A stretch of DNA of 64,000 nt from Arenibacter catalasegens (GTDB taxonomy: Bacteria; Bacteroidota; Bacteroidia; Flavobacteriales; Flavobacteriaceae): assembly GCF_002909235.1 (NCBI RefSeq), contig NZ_PHQQ01000015.1, positions 62,001 through 126,000 of the forward strand, in the 5' to 3' direction. The notes beneath the pieces are model-generated. The model was not told the DNA's origin. It ran no database searches and saw only the letters and a program-made list of their open reading frames with translations. Shown piece by piece: positions 44,953 to 53,567 of the stretch. Every line of letters starts with the position of its first letter. Position 1 is the stretch's first letter. Position numbers and translations under genes: made by a program.

Positions 44953-45498
44953 CTACTTAATTGTATGACTATCATCCTTTGCCAACAGTTGAAGCGAGTC
45001 CCAAACCATCCGGCATTTGAGCACTTCTTTGTCCCCTATATCATTGCCTATCACAGTTTCTATGTTAACTCCCCCTAAACGCTCATAGAACCCTATAGCA
45101 ATTCTATTGTTCTTCAGCACCCATAAATACATTTTGGTAGTGGGATTATTCCTTAAAACCTCTTGAGCCACCAAACTGATTAAGTGTTTGCCTATTCCTC
45201 GGCCTTTAGCTGATTCTGAAACATGCAAATTATCTAAAAGGGCACCGAATTGGACATTATCGTCCATAAAAGCGCATGCAAATCCGCAGATTTCTCCGTC
45301 CTGTTCGGCAACTAAGACGAATTGATTGGGAGAGGGGTTGATTAGTCTATCTTTCCAAACTTCTTCTCTCTCCGAAGCAGCTTCTTCATCCAAAAATTGA
45401 TCGCTAAAATCACCCCTGTAATGCTGTTGCCAACTTATTACATGCAATTCTGCAATTTTAATATAATCTTTGGACTTGGCTTCTCTATAAGTAATCAT
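44953..45498 (-). CDS. GNAT-family N-acetyltransferase
   Basis: 181 residues. GNAT fold with the acetyl-CoA pyrophosphate loop ESAKGRGIGKHLI (about 93-105, the Q/RxxGxG/A motif), preceded by the beta4 strand LLDNLHVS, and the later NNRIAIGFYERLGG. Acceptor unknown. It lies between the Dabb gene and the YjbR gene, with short gaps on the same strand. Confidence 0.92.
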   Translation of the reverse strand: MITYREAKSKDYIKIAELHVISWQQHYRGDFSDQFLDEEAASEREEVWKDRLINPSPNQFVLVAEQDGEICGFACAFMDDNVQFGALLDNLHVSESAKGRGIGKHLISLVAQEVLRNNPTTKMYLWVLKNNRIAIGFYERLGGVNIETVIGNDIGDKEVLKCRMVWDSLQLLAKDDSHTIK

Positions 45499-45507
45499 AA
45501 AACCACC

Positions 45508-45867
45508 CTAGATTCCCAAGGAATCGTACACGATGACCTTGGTCCATAAATTACTGGATTCCGCAACAAACAAGTTGTGTGCTTCCTCTGTTTGATACTT
45601 TAACTGTGCATCTGCGGATTCAAAAGAGACCACCAAGGAATAGGTAAATGAACCATCCACTACATCGCGAGTTGCTTTTGGGGGTACACCCACAAAATTG
45701 GTCTTGGCATATTCGGAATCCCGCATAAACTTCAAGATCGATGTCTCAAAAGCCTTTCTATCCGCTACACTGTCGGGGTTCTTTAACCAAAAATAAACGG
45801 TGTGCACATAATTGGAATCAAAATTCTTCATGTTTTCTTTGTTTTGACCATAGCTATATACGGTCAT
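45508..45867 (-). CDS. Dabb-family (stress-responsive A/B barrel) protein
   Basis: 119 residues. A dimeric alpha/beta-barrel ferredoxin-like domain fills residues 17-119: HTVYFWLKNPD, FVGVPPKATRDVVDGSFTYS, LVVSFESADAQLKYQTEEAH, VIVYDSLGI. The start is doubtful. The ATG at 45867 gives only MTVYSYGQNKEN before the domain, while the in-frame codons upstream read NLIYTVIFLT, so a signal peptide with a non-ATG start may be used; the ATG at 45831 (MKNFDSNY) would give a cytosolic form. Some relatives act in polyketide cyclisation or stress; nothing here tells which. Confidence 0.8.
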   Translation of the reverse strand: MTVYSYGQNKENMKNFDSNYVHTVYFWLKNPDSVADRKAFETSILKFMRDSEYAKTNFVGVPPKATRDVVDGSFTYSLVVSFESADAQLKYQTEEAHNLFVAESSNLWTKVIVYDSLGI

Positions 45868-46010
45868 TGTTAAAAATATTACAGTATAAATTAAATTTTC
45901 ACAGATAGTTTGTCCTATAAATCTATCCTTAGCAGCCTTTTATAAAAATGCATTTTGGCTGCTACAATAAAAAACAATTTTCCTATTTAGACCCTGTGAA
46001 CAAAGGGAAA

Positions 46011-46634
46011 TTACGAATCCAAAAACGGCTTTTTACGATTGTTCATTTCTAAGGCCGTATAGTCCAGTTTCCAACCAATGGTTTCCACAATTTTTTCTAT
46101 TAAAAGTACCGCTTCCAAGGCCTCTTTATTGGCCGTATCCAATAATCCGCTTTGGGGAATTTTATCCATTATATGTTTCTTTGCCTCCATATTCAATGAA
46201 GTAAGATCTGTTGGCGTAAACGAATTGAAAAGTCCGTTTTGTATGTCGTAAAACTGAAGTTCTGGAGAAATTGATAAAATTTCAGGCTGCGGAAAATTAG
46301 TAAGAATAATTTTCTTCTTATCGTTATCGGCATGCATTTGTAATTTCTTTAAATCAAAACCAATATGCGCTTTGGCGTTTATAATAATCAAAGCTTTCTT
46401 CTTACTACTTACCAAACTTAGAAAACGTTCTTTAGTATTTTCGTAGCGATATATTTCCGCAAAATCGCCCTCCACCGTTATTAATTTACATACGCTCTTT
46501 ATCTTATCCAATAGAATAGTGGACTGATGTTCCGTGAGTTCCTTGCTCCTCTTTTTTCGAAAAACAGAAAATACCCAGTACATAGTAATGGCCCCCAAAA
46601 CAAGACCCAAAAAAAGTTCCAATATATCACTCAT
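46011..46634 (-). CDS. DUF4230 protein
   Basis: 207 residues. One N-terminal membrane anchor (about 4-24: ILELFLGLVLGAITMYWVF), then a basic stop and the conserved DUF4230 body: LDKIKSVCKLITVEGDFAEI, KKALIIINAKAHIGFDLKKL, ILTNFPQPEILSI, DIQNGLFNSFT. Function unknown. Its first codons overlap the DUF4260 gene by 8 bp, so the pair is translationally linked. Confidence 0.9.
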   Translation of the reverse strand: MSDILELFLGLVLGAITMYWVFSVFRKKRSKELTEHQSTILLDKIKSVCKLITVEGDFAEIYRYENTKERFLSLVSSKKKALIIINAKAHIGFDLKKLQMHADNDKKKIILTNFPQPEILSISPELQFYDIQNGLFNSFTPTDLTSLNMEAKKHIMDKIPQSGLLDTANKEALEAVLLIEKIVETIGWKLDYTALEMNNRKKPFLDS

Positions 46635-46998
46635 CTTTGTTCCCGATTTCTCCTAAATGGGTGTATTTAAACCCCTTATTATATTTAAGTCCATATCCAA
46701 ATATCCTGTCCATGCAAGCATGGGAAAATAGGATAATCCCTAATAACTGACACAAAGGTAATGAAAGATAAATCCCAAGAAAATAAATTGCGATGGCCAA
46801 ACCTTTATGATGAAATAAATTATAACCAATAGCCCCTAGTCTATTTCCAAGGAGGTAACCCAGCATACCAATATCGGGCACCAAAATTAGACCAATAAAC
46901 CACCACCAGCTATAATCCAACAGACCAAATAGATAAACCCCTAGTAGGAACATTCCTATTTCTTCAACTTTTAAAAGTAATCCCATACCATTCTGCAT
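46627..46998 (-). CDS. DUF4260 membrane protein
   Basis: 123 residues, four hydrophobic stretches, with the family motifs VPDIGMLGYLLGNRLGAIGY, NLFHHKG and HACMDRIFGYGLKY. A small integral membrane protein with conserved His and Asp residues and no assigned function. It shares its first base with the last base of the cyclase stop region (start 46998) and overlaps DUF4230 at the other end, making a tight cyclase-DUF4260-DUF4230 operon. Confidence 0.88.
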   Translation of the reverse strand: MQNGMGLLLKVEEIGMFLLGVYLFGLLDYSWWWFIGLILVPDIGMLGYLLGNRLGAIGYNLFHHKGLAIAIYFLGIYLSLPLCQLLGIILFSHACMDRIFGYGLKYNKGFKYTHLGEIGNKDE

Positions 46999-47747
46999 CA
47001 GTCCTCTATTAAATACAGAACAGGCCTGCTGGGACTGGCATCATTTTCAAACGCCGCTATCTGTAAATTTAAAAAATACTTGCCGTCCATAATGGAATTC
47101 GCTACAAAAACAAACTCCGTTATTGTAGCTTGAAATCGCCGTTTTCCATCGTAATTCCAGAAGGTTTTATGGGCCAAAAGTGCTCCGTCATCATTTTCTC
47201 TGTCCACGGAAGGAAGATCCACCAGTAGGTGCTCTACGCCCATGTCTACTAATAACTGAACAGCCTCCTCCATCAAGTATGGGGGGTTGGTATGGGCATA
47301 TTGTCGGGTAAGTTTATCCTTGAGATTGGGTATAGTCCTAATGATTACTGCTTCCCTTTTTTTATTTCCTAGGGCGTACTGTAATTGTTTTTTGGAGATA
47401 ACAAAATCTCCATTTATTTTTTCTGGCGCCACTGTGATTACCTCACTCATAAAAAAGTACTTGGAAAGACTCTTGTTTACCGAGTAAAACTCATCGGTAA
47501 TATGCCCAACACATTCGGTATGGGTACCGTGAGCATGTGGATTAAAATAAATATCGTTAAAATTGGTCGAGGCCCCTTCGGAGACCTTGCCAATAAATTC
47601 GCCCTCACTATGGGGCTCAATTTTAGGCGGATCCACATACCATGCATTTACATTGGAACTTTTACCGGTAATGGAAATAGAGATGTCCAAGGGCTTGGAA
47701 AGGTCTATAGTATAATTTTTGGTGTTGTATTTTATAATGGTTTTCAT
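46998..47747 (-). CDS. Cyclase/kynurenine-formamidase-like metal hydrolase
   Basis: 249 residues. The metal site HAHGTHTECVGH (about 70-81) is the HxGTHxD/E pattern of PF04199 cyclases, with the later GVEHLLVDLPSVDRENDDGA region that closes the active site. Relatives hydrolyse N-formylkynurenine, arylformamides or cyclic amides; the substrate here is unknown because no tryptophan-degradation genes are nearby. It is the first gene of the cyclase-DUF4260-DUF4230 operon. Confidence 0.87.
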   Translation of the reverse strand: MKTIIKYNTKNYTIDLSKPLDISISITGKSSNVNAWYVDPPKIEPHSEGEFIGKVSEGASTNFNDIYFNPHAHGTHTECVGHITDEFYSVNKSLSKYFFMSEVITVAPEKINGDFVISKKQLQYALGNKKREAVIIRTIPNLKDKLTRQYAHTNPPYLMEEAVQLLVDMGVEHLLVDLPSVDRENDDGALLAHKTFWNYDGKRRFQATITEFVFVANSIMDGKYFLNLQIAAFENDASPSRPVLYLIED

Positions 47748-47752
47748 GTATG

Positions 47753-47767
47753 CTGAACTTGTTTCAG
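47753..47767. repeat. Inverted-repeat end, left of the GIY-YIG gene
   Basis: CTGAACTTGTTTCAG. The exact reverse complement is at 48093-48107, on the other side of the 288-bp GIY-YIG gene. See the partner entry. Confidence 0.8.
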
Positions 47768-47788
47768 TAACTCTTATTGCCGCACTAG

Positions 47789-48076
47789 TTATTCAAATCG
47801 ATGCCTTAAATCTAACAATTCCGGATTCATTTCCTTTATCAAATTCCATTTCCAGTCTTTATGCCAATTTTTTATTTGCTTTTCTCTTTTAAAGGCATCT
47901 CCAATCTCCTCAAATTCTTCAAAATATATCAAATATTTAACATGATATTTCTTTGTAAAAACTGAACCCATACCTAGTTCGTGAAGTCTCAATCGTTTAA
48001 TAACATATCTAGTCGCCCCGGCATACAATAAATTTCTTGTTGAATTACTAAGGATATAGAAATAACCTTTTGTCAT
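47789..48076 (-). CDS. GIY-YIG single-domain nuclease
   Basis: 95 residues. GIY-YIG motifs: KGYFYILSN (GIY variant) and LLYAGATRYVIKRLRLHE (YIG variant, with the catalytic Arg), FTKKYHVKYLIYFEEFE, and Glu in REKQIKNWHKDWKW. These small stand-alone nucleases (YhbQ/UPF0213-like) are common in Bacteroidota. Their cellular function is unclear. The gene is framed by inverted copies of a 15-bp sequence, so it may travel with that repeat. Confidence 0.92.
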   Translation of the reverse strand: MTKGYFYILSNSTRNLLYAGATRYVIKRLRLHELGMGSVFTKKYHVKYLIYFEEFEEIGDAFKREKQIKNWHKDWKWNLIKEMNPELLDLRHRFE

Positions 48077-48090
48077 AAAAAGAACTTTGA

Positions 48091-48109
48091 TCCTGAAACA
48101 AGTTCAGGA
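48091..48109. repeat. Inverted-repeat end, right of the GIY-YIG gene
   Basis: TCCTGAAACAAGTTCAGGA, itself a palindrome; its core 48093-48107 is the reverse complement of 47753-47767. It overlaps the last codons of hemW. Confidence 0.8.
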
Positions 48110-49237
48110 CAAGTTAACCAAAAATAGATCGGCAGCAATCCCATCACTCAAAAATTTCCCCTTTTTCGAGACCAGTAAATGCTCCTTTTCTACAAAAAGT
48201 AATCCGTCTTCCAATTTTTTACTGGATTGTTCCATTATATACGTATGGTATTTTGCGCCAAACTCGGTTTTTATCCGCTCTAAAGACACTCCCCAGATGG
48301 TGCGCAAGCCGGTCATAATATATTCGTTATAACGATCCGTTCTGGACAAAACCTCTGTTTCCATGGGAAGTTGATTTTCGGCAAGTGCTTTTATGTATTT
48401 GGCATTGTTGTTTATATTCCATCCTCTACGAATACCATCATAGGAATGTGCGGATGGACCAATGCCCAAATATTTTTTTCCTTGCCAATAGGCGGTGTTA
48501 TTCTTAGAGAAAAATCCCGGTTTTCCAAAATTAGAAATCTCATAATTTACAAATCCGGCCGCTTCCAATTCCTGGACCAAGATATGGAAGTGAGCTTCTG
48601 CCAATTCATCATCTACGGGTGGGATAAGCCCTTTGTCTATAAATGATTTTAAGGCCGTTTTAGGCTCCACGGTAAGGGCATAACTGGAAATATGGGGAAC
48701 TCCAAAATCCAATGCCTTGTCTATATTGGAAATCCACCTTTCATTGGTCAGTCCAGGAATGCCATAAATAAGATCGATGGAAATGTTATCAAAATAAAGT
48801 TTTGCCAGAGCAATACATGCTGCAGCCTCTTGGGCATTGTGCGCCCTGTTCATCATTCTCAGGTCTTCCTCAAAAAAGGATTGGATACCTATACTCAGCC
48901 TATTGATAGGGGACTTGGCTAATTCTTCTATTTTCTCCTTGGACAGATCATCGGGGTTAGCCTCCAAGGTTATCTCTGGATTAGCTACTACGGAATAATT
49001 ACAATTAACAGCTGCTATTATCTGGTCGATTTCGACCGTATCCAAAACCGAAGGAGTTCCGCCTCCAAAGTAAATGGTTTGTACCACCTCATCCTTAAAC
49101 TCTTCCTTCCGAAGCTCCAACTCTTTTATCAATGCCAATATCATAGCCTCCTTCTTCCCCATATTGGTCGAAAAATGAAAATCACAATAGTGACATGCCT
49201 GCTTGCAAAAAGGGATATGGATATAGATGCCGCTCAT
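48104..49237 (-). CDS. hemW: Radical SAM heme chaperone HemW (coproporphyrinogen III oxidase-like)
   Basis: 377 residues. The start is ATG at 49235-49237 (MSGIYIHIPFCKQACHYCDF); a TTG seven codons upstream is also open but not family-like. The [4Fe-4S]-SAM cysteines are C-x3-C-x2-C in FCKQACHYC, followed by GGGTPSVLD and, later, LTVEPKT and the HemW-specific C-terminal domain. It is annotated as coproporphyrinogen oxidase in many genomes, but HemW proteins bind heme and are thought to insert it. The 3' end overlaps the right palindrome. The gene sits 48 bp after an IVS-type gene. Confidence 0.93.
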   Translation of the reverse strand: MSGIYIHIPFCKQACHYCDFHFSTNMGKKEAMILALIKELELRKEEFKDEVVQTIYFGGGTPSVLDTVEIDQIIAAVNCNYSVVANPEITLEANPDDLSKEKIEELAKSPINRLSIGIQSFFEEDLRMMNRAHNAQEAAACIALAKLYFDNISIDLIYGIPGLTNERWISNIDKALDFGVPHISSYALTVEPKTALKSFIDKGLIPPVDDELAEAHFHILVQELEAAGFVNYEISNFGKPGFFSKNNTAYWQGKKYLGIGPSAHSYDGIRRGWNINNNAKYIKALAENQLPMETEVLSRTDRYNEYIMTGLRTIWGVSLERIKTEFGAKYHTYIMEQSSKKLEDGLLFVEKEHLLVSKKGKFLSDGIAADLFLVNLS

Positions 49238-49285
49238 TTTACAGTGAACAATTAACAATTAGCAATAAACAATGTGAATTATGAA

Positions 49286-49651
49286 TCATTTTGCGTTGTT
49301 TATCCTTGTAGTCTTTAGAATGGAAAACATAATTTTAGATAGTTCATCTGCCTCTGCTATTAACTTATTTGCTTCAATTGAAGAAATATAATCTGAATCT
49401 TTTAAAAGGTGTAACCAATATTTTGTTTCTAGACTCTCCTTATACGCAACAGAAATTTTAGCGGAAAAATCCGCTTTTGAAATTGCACCATTCGCTTCGG
49501 ATACATTTGCCCCAATTGATGTTCCTGCCCTTAACAATTGCTTGGATAATACAAACTCCTTTTCATTTCTAATGATTTCCTTATATAACAATACTACTTT
49601 CAATGCAAAAGCATAGGACTTCTCTGCTAAAGGATTACTATCGGTACCCAT
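49286..49651 (-). CDS. Four-helix-bundle protein (23S rRNA intervening-sequence type)
   Basis: 121 residues, all-helical: NPLAEKSYAFALKVVLLYKE, RAGTSIGANVSEANGAISKA, DFSAKISVAYKESLETKYWL, HLLKDSDYI, EADELSKIMFSILKTTR. The RAGTSIGANVSEA motif is the mark of the bvS/IVS family. These small proteins were first seen in insertions of 23S rRNA and as orphan genes; they form pentamers in the known structures. Function unknown. It sits between hemW and ruvC, where it looks like an inserted gene. Confidence 0.92.
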   Translation of the reverse strand: MGTDSNPLAEKSYAFALKVVLLYKEIIRNEKEFVLSKQLLRAGTSIGANVSEANGAISKADFSAKISVAYKESLETKYWLHLLKDSDYISSIEANKLIAEADELSKIMFSILKTTRINNAK

Positions 49652-49672
49652 AAATAAATTATTGGTAATTGA

Positions 49673-50230
49673 TTATTGTTTATTGATTTTGTCACCGTTC
49701 TGTTTCACAAAAGCATCCCAGCCACTATAACCTTTCCCCACTTCTATTCGGCCCTCATTATAAAAATGACATACGGCAGCGGCAAGGCCATCGGTACTAT
49801 CCAGGTTTTTGGGGAGCGATTTTAAGCCCAATACACTTTGCAGCATTTTGGCAACCTGTTCCTTACTGGCGTTACCGTTGCCCGTAATAGCCATTTTAAT
49901 CTTTTTAGGCAAGTACTCTGTAATAGGAATTTGGCGCGATAAGCCTGCGGCCATTGCAACCCCTTGGGCCCTCCCCAACTTGAGCATAGATTGTACGTTT
50001 TTTCCAAAAAAAGGTGCCTCAATAGCAATTTCATCAGGGTGGTAGGTGTCAATCAGTTCTATAGTGCGTTCAAAAATGAGTTTTAGCTTGGTATAGGGAT
50101 CGTTATATTTCTGAAGCAAGAGCTCGTTCATCTGAAGAAATTCCATCTTTTTATTCACCACTTTAATTAAGCCGAAGCCCATAATGGTAGTTCCTGGATC
50201 AATCCCCAATATTATCTTTTCGTTTACCAA
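49673..50230 (-). CDS. ruvC: Holliday-junction resolvase RuvC
   Basis: 185 residues. RuvC-specific acidic residues: Asp in GIDPGTTIMGFG (about 10), Glu in IAIEAPFF (about 68), and Asp/Asp in the C-terminal DSTDGLAAAVCHFY (about 145-150), with KKIKMAITGNGNASKEQVAKM for junction binding. It cuts Holliday junctions released by RuvAB. The gene follows the lipoprotein gene with a 31-bp gap; the ruvA/B genes are not here. Confidence 0.95.
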   Translation of the reverse strand: MVNEKIILGIDPGTTIMGFGLIKVVNKKMEFLQMNELLLQKYNDPYTKLKLIFERTIELIDTYHPDEIAIEAPFFGKNVQSMLKLGRAQGVAMAAGLSRQIPITEYLPKKIKMAITGNGNASKEQVAKMLQSVLGLKSLPKNLDSTDGLAAAVCHFYNEGRIEVGKGYSGWDAFVKQNGDKINKQ

Positions 50231-50261
50231 TTCAGGAGTTATTTTAGGTTTATACCGTTGT

Positions 50262-50738
50262 TTATTTAGAATTCACAATAATGGGAATCCTAAATTTTGA
50301 GGATACGGGCACCCCGCGTTTTAATGCGGGCGACAATGGGGGCAGCCCCTTTAGACTTTGGGTGATGATACTGCGAAATTCTGGAATCTGATTTTCAATA
50401 TCCTCATTTCGTTGCACTTCCAACACGGATATTTCCCCATTAAAGTCCACCATAAAATCCACGTAAATAGTAGTGTTAATGTCGGACACAAATTGAAACT
50501 CAAAATCCTCCAAGGTCTCCGTATACTGAGATAAAAGGGTGTTTTGAAAGCAATCCAATTGCCCTGATTTATCCATCATTTCATCACAATCGTCAAATAA
50601 GGGATAGCGATCAACCTCATTGAAATTTATATTGCGCATTTCCTCATTTACCAATTCTTGGGTTTTTTCTTCATTGGAAGTAAACCAGTTGCAAGAGGTA
50701 AAAAGATAAAAACAAGCCAAAACCGCAACTTTCCTCAT
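50262..50738 (-). CDS. TonB-C-like lipoprotein
   Basis: 158 residues. Lipoprotein signal MRKVAVLACFYLFTSC with Cys16. The body resembles a TonB C-terminal domain without a membrane helix: DDCDEMMDKSGQLDCFQNTL, then TTIYVDFMVDFNGEISVLEV and FRIPIIVNSK. Flavobacteria encode many such proteins with TonB-like folds in the M56/TonB repertoire; this one is probably periplasmic. It lies between ruvC and the TPR gene on the same strand. Function unknown. Confidence 0.75.
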   Translation of the reverse strand: MRKVAVLACFYLFTSCNWFTSNEEKTQELVNEEMRNINFNEVDRYPLFDDCDEMMDKSGQLDCFQNTLLSQYTETLEDFEFQFVSDINTTIYVDFMVDFNGEISVLEVQRNEDIENQIPEFRSIITQSLKGLPPLSPALKRGVPVSSKFRIPIIVNSK

Positions 50739-50780
50739 GTATGCCAGATTCTGGGCGAAAATTACAATATTTTGATCAAT

Positions 50781-51919
50781 TTAAGGAGTTTCCATATGAA
50801 TTTCCTCCTTTAATTGCATTATCCTTTTGGAGGTGAATTCTGAAAAATAATCTCTTTTACCACCAAATTGCTCCTGATATTCCTGATAGCATTTTAGGGA
50901 CATTTGAGGATTTTTGTAGTATTGATCGGTTAATAGGCAAACTTCATATTTATATAAATATCCCGTTGGATCTTCCTTAAAAGCCTTTTTATAATATTCG
51001 ATCGCCAATTTTAAATCGTCTTGTTCAACCGCCAGTCTGGCCAGGGCATTATACTCCTTGTCCAACACCACTTTCTGAACCTCAATAGATTTTTTAATGT
51101 AGATCTTGGCACTATCCAGTTGCTGCAATTTCGCATATGCACTCCCCATGCCATAAAGTGCAATAGGGTTCTCCTCGTCAAACGCTAATAGATTCTCATA
51201 GGCCACTTTTGCCTTCTCGTACTTTCCGATGGCAAAATATGAATACCCCATTTTTTCAAAAATATATTCCTTATCCTCTCCCAAGTCAACCAGCCGTTCA
51301 AATAAAGGTAAAGCAAGCCATAGCAAATTATCATTGTAGTTAGCTAGGGCCTTGAGATTGATTAAGCTCACATCATTTTCGTAAAAATGCAATCCTTTAT
51401 CCACATATTTCAGAACTGAGTCCCGTTCCCTTTGCAATACATAATATTTCCCTAATTGAAACAAACTGCGCAAATGGGTGCTATCAACCTTTACCGAATG
51501 CTTGTAGGCAGCAATACTCTCGGGAAAAAGATTTAATTCTTTTAAGGACTCCCCTAGATAGTAGAAGTATTCAGGGTTAGGATTCTTTCCATCTACTAAT
51601 TGAGAAAAGACCTCCTTGGCAAGAGCGTGTTTCTTAAGTTTTAGATACAGCCTTCCAAGTTCATATGTTGCCAATTCTTGGAATTCGTTTTTTGGACTAT
51701 GTTTTCATACTGTGCCAGTGCCTTTTCGTAATTCCCTATAGCATTGTAGGCTCGGGCAATCTGTAATTGGGCATTCGGGCTTGCCACCTTGGCATATTCA
51801 TTTATAGCCAAAGTATAATTGCCAATAGCATAAAGACTGTCAGCTACCGTCAAGGACGATGACTGGGCTCCTGCCTTGGTGAATATTAGTAAAAAAATAA
51901 TCCTGAATATATTTATCAC
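50781..51919 (-). pseudogene. TPR protein with a frameshift in an A6 tract
   Basis: Two overlapping frames belong to one gene. 51641-51919 gives a signal peptide and two TPRs (MINIFRIIFLLIFTKAGAQS ... YEKALAQYENIVQKTNSK, then a stop after MNLEGCI). 50781-51674 gives the remaining six to seven TPRs (ELATYELGRLYLKLKKHALA ...). The frames meet at the A6 run on the minus strand (T6 at 51688-51693). One added A would read VQKNEFQELATYELG and give an uninterrupted protein of about 379 residues. Possible causes are a real frameshift mutation, slippage, or a read error. The gene is third in the BlaI/M56 operon; stop and start are 4 bp apart. Confidence 0.8.
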
Positions 51920-51923
51920 TAAT

Positions 51924-53567
51924 TTATTGCAATTTAAAGGTGATAGGAATAGAAAAGGGAACTTTTATCCCTTTTTCTTTATGTTTACCACCCTTCATTT
52001 GGGGCAGTAAAGAAATAATACGGGCGGCTTCACCTTCTAAAGACTTATCGGGACCTCGAACCTTCAGGTTTCCAATACTACCATCTTCTCCAATAACAAA
52101 CATCACATGAACCCTACCTTGAATCCCCTTATTCTGGGCTTCTTCAGGGTATCTAAAATTCTTTCCAATATGTCGTTGAATCTTTTCATTGAAACATGCC
52201 CTTGGATCCGTGGCCTCTTCACAGCCAGGAAAAATAGGAACTTCTTCAACAACTGCAAATGGAACATATCCGCTACCGTCATATTTATATGTTAAAGGTT
52301 GAGCTTCCTTCTCTTCACTTCCCTCAAGCTTAAATGTAATAGGAATAGAAAATGGAACCCGAGCTTTCTTTCCTTTTTGTTCTCCGGGGGTCATTTGGGG
52401 CAATAAAGAAATAATACGTGCGACTTCCACTTCTAGTAACCTATCCGGCCCTCGCATCCGAACATTGCCAATACTTCCATCCTCCCCTATAGTGAACATT
52501 ACATTTACCCGTCCTTGAATGCCCTTTTCCTGTGCTTCATCAGGATACCTAAAATTCTTTCCAATATGTTTTTGCATCATGGTGTTAAAACAGTCCCTTT
52601 TATTATCCGAGTCTTCACATCCAGGAAATATTGGTACCTTATCTATGACTGCAAAGGGGACATCGTTAGTTGATTGGAATTTTACATCCCCTTTGTCTAC
52701 AATAATACTTTCTCCCTCACATGAGGTATACACCAGCATCCCTAATATCAAGGGAATTATTAGAAGATACTTTAACTGCCAAACGTTTTTTGATTTTGAT
52801 TTTTGTAACATGACGATTCGTTTTTTGATTAATGATGATTTAAAAAATTGATTGATGAAAGAAATATGTTGGGTCTGAAAAACCTGCGACAACAACAATT
52901 GATACTGCTCCGCTTTTTGGGTCTTGGCCACTTTTGCATCGGCGATGAACTCGTGCAATTCGGAAACCCTATTTTGATAAACATGGACCAGGGGATTAAA
53001 CCAGCCCACAATACGTATCAGCTCAAAGAACAACAAATCCCAACTATGTCTTTGTTGGATATGTACCAACTCGTGCTGAATGATGCTCTGATGTTCCTTT
53101 TCCAACACTTGGTCCCCCAAGAAAATAGACCTAAAAAAAGAAAAGGCCAAATTGCTGTTTCTTACCACTACCCTAGTAAAGTCCTTAAAATAACGGATTT
53201 CACCTTGACGTTTTAGTCGGTTTATTTGGAACAGTTTATAGCCAAACAGCAAGGCTGCAATTAACATACCGCCGTAAAATATTATTTCGGTTGCAGAAAA
53301 ACCAAAAGAAGTAGAATTTTCAGGAGCAACAACAACCCCTTCAGACATATCCGTTCCCCACAAATACTCGGGATATATAAAATATTCGGAAGACACCTTA
53401 GTCTTAAAAGCCTCAATCTTTATCCAAGGCAGCAAAAGGGAAAGTACAAATGTCCCGATCAGGTACACCCTGTTCCATTGAAAAAACGTCTCCCGTTTTA
53501 GGAACAGATCGTAAATAATCAAAAACAATAGCTGGAATGCCATGCATTCTAAAATATACTGTATCAT
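51924..53567 (-). CDS. M56 membrane peptidase with two TonB-C repeats
   Basis: 547 residues. Hydrophobic segments (about 5-22, 35-50, 95-112, 267-285), M56 zinc site HELVH at 165-169 with SELHEFIAD as third ligand. After the last helix there are two tandem TonB C-terminal-like domains, each with PIFPGCE, CFN...IGKNFRYP, GIQGRVxVMFxIGEDGSIGN and FSIPITFKL (about 305-415 and 430-547). They are closely similar in sequence, so one copy is a recent duplication. It probably links envelope sensing to the BlaI-like repressor whose gene overlaps its start by 4 bp. No TonB proline-rich arm is present. Confidence 0.88.
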   Translation of the reverse strand: MIQYILECMAFQLLFLIIYDLFLKRETFFQWNRVYLIGTFVLSLLLPWIKIEAFKTKVSSEYFIYPEYLWGTDMSEGVVVAPENSTSFGFSATEIIFYGGMLIAALLFGYKLFQINRLKRQGEIRYFKDFTRVVVRNSNLAFSFFRSIFLGDQVLEKEHQSIIQHELVHIQQRHSWDLLFFELIRIVGWFNPLVHVYQNRVSELHEFIADAKVAKTQKAEQYQLLLSQVFQTQHISFINQFFKSSLIKKRIVMLQKSKSKNVWQLKYLLIIPLILGMLVYTSCEGESIIVDKGDVKFQSTNDVPFAVIDKVPIFPGCEDSDNKRDCFNTMMQKHIGKNFRYPDEAQEKGIQGRVNVMFTIGEDGSIGNVRMRGPDRLLEVEVARIISLLPQMTPGEQKGKKARVPFSIPITFKLEGSEEKEAQPLTYKYDGSGYVPFAVVEEVPIFPGCEEATDPRACFNEKIQRHIGKNFRYPEEAQNKGIQGRVHVMFVIGEDGSIGNLKVRGPDKSLEGEAARIISLLPQMKGGKHKEKGIKVPFSIPITFKLQ

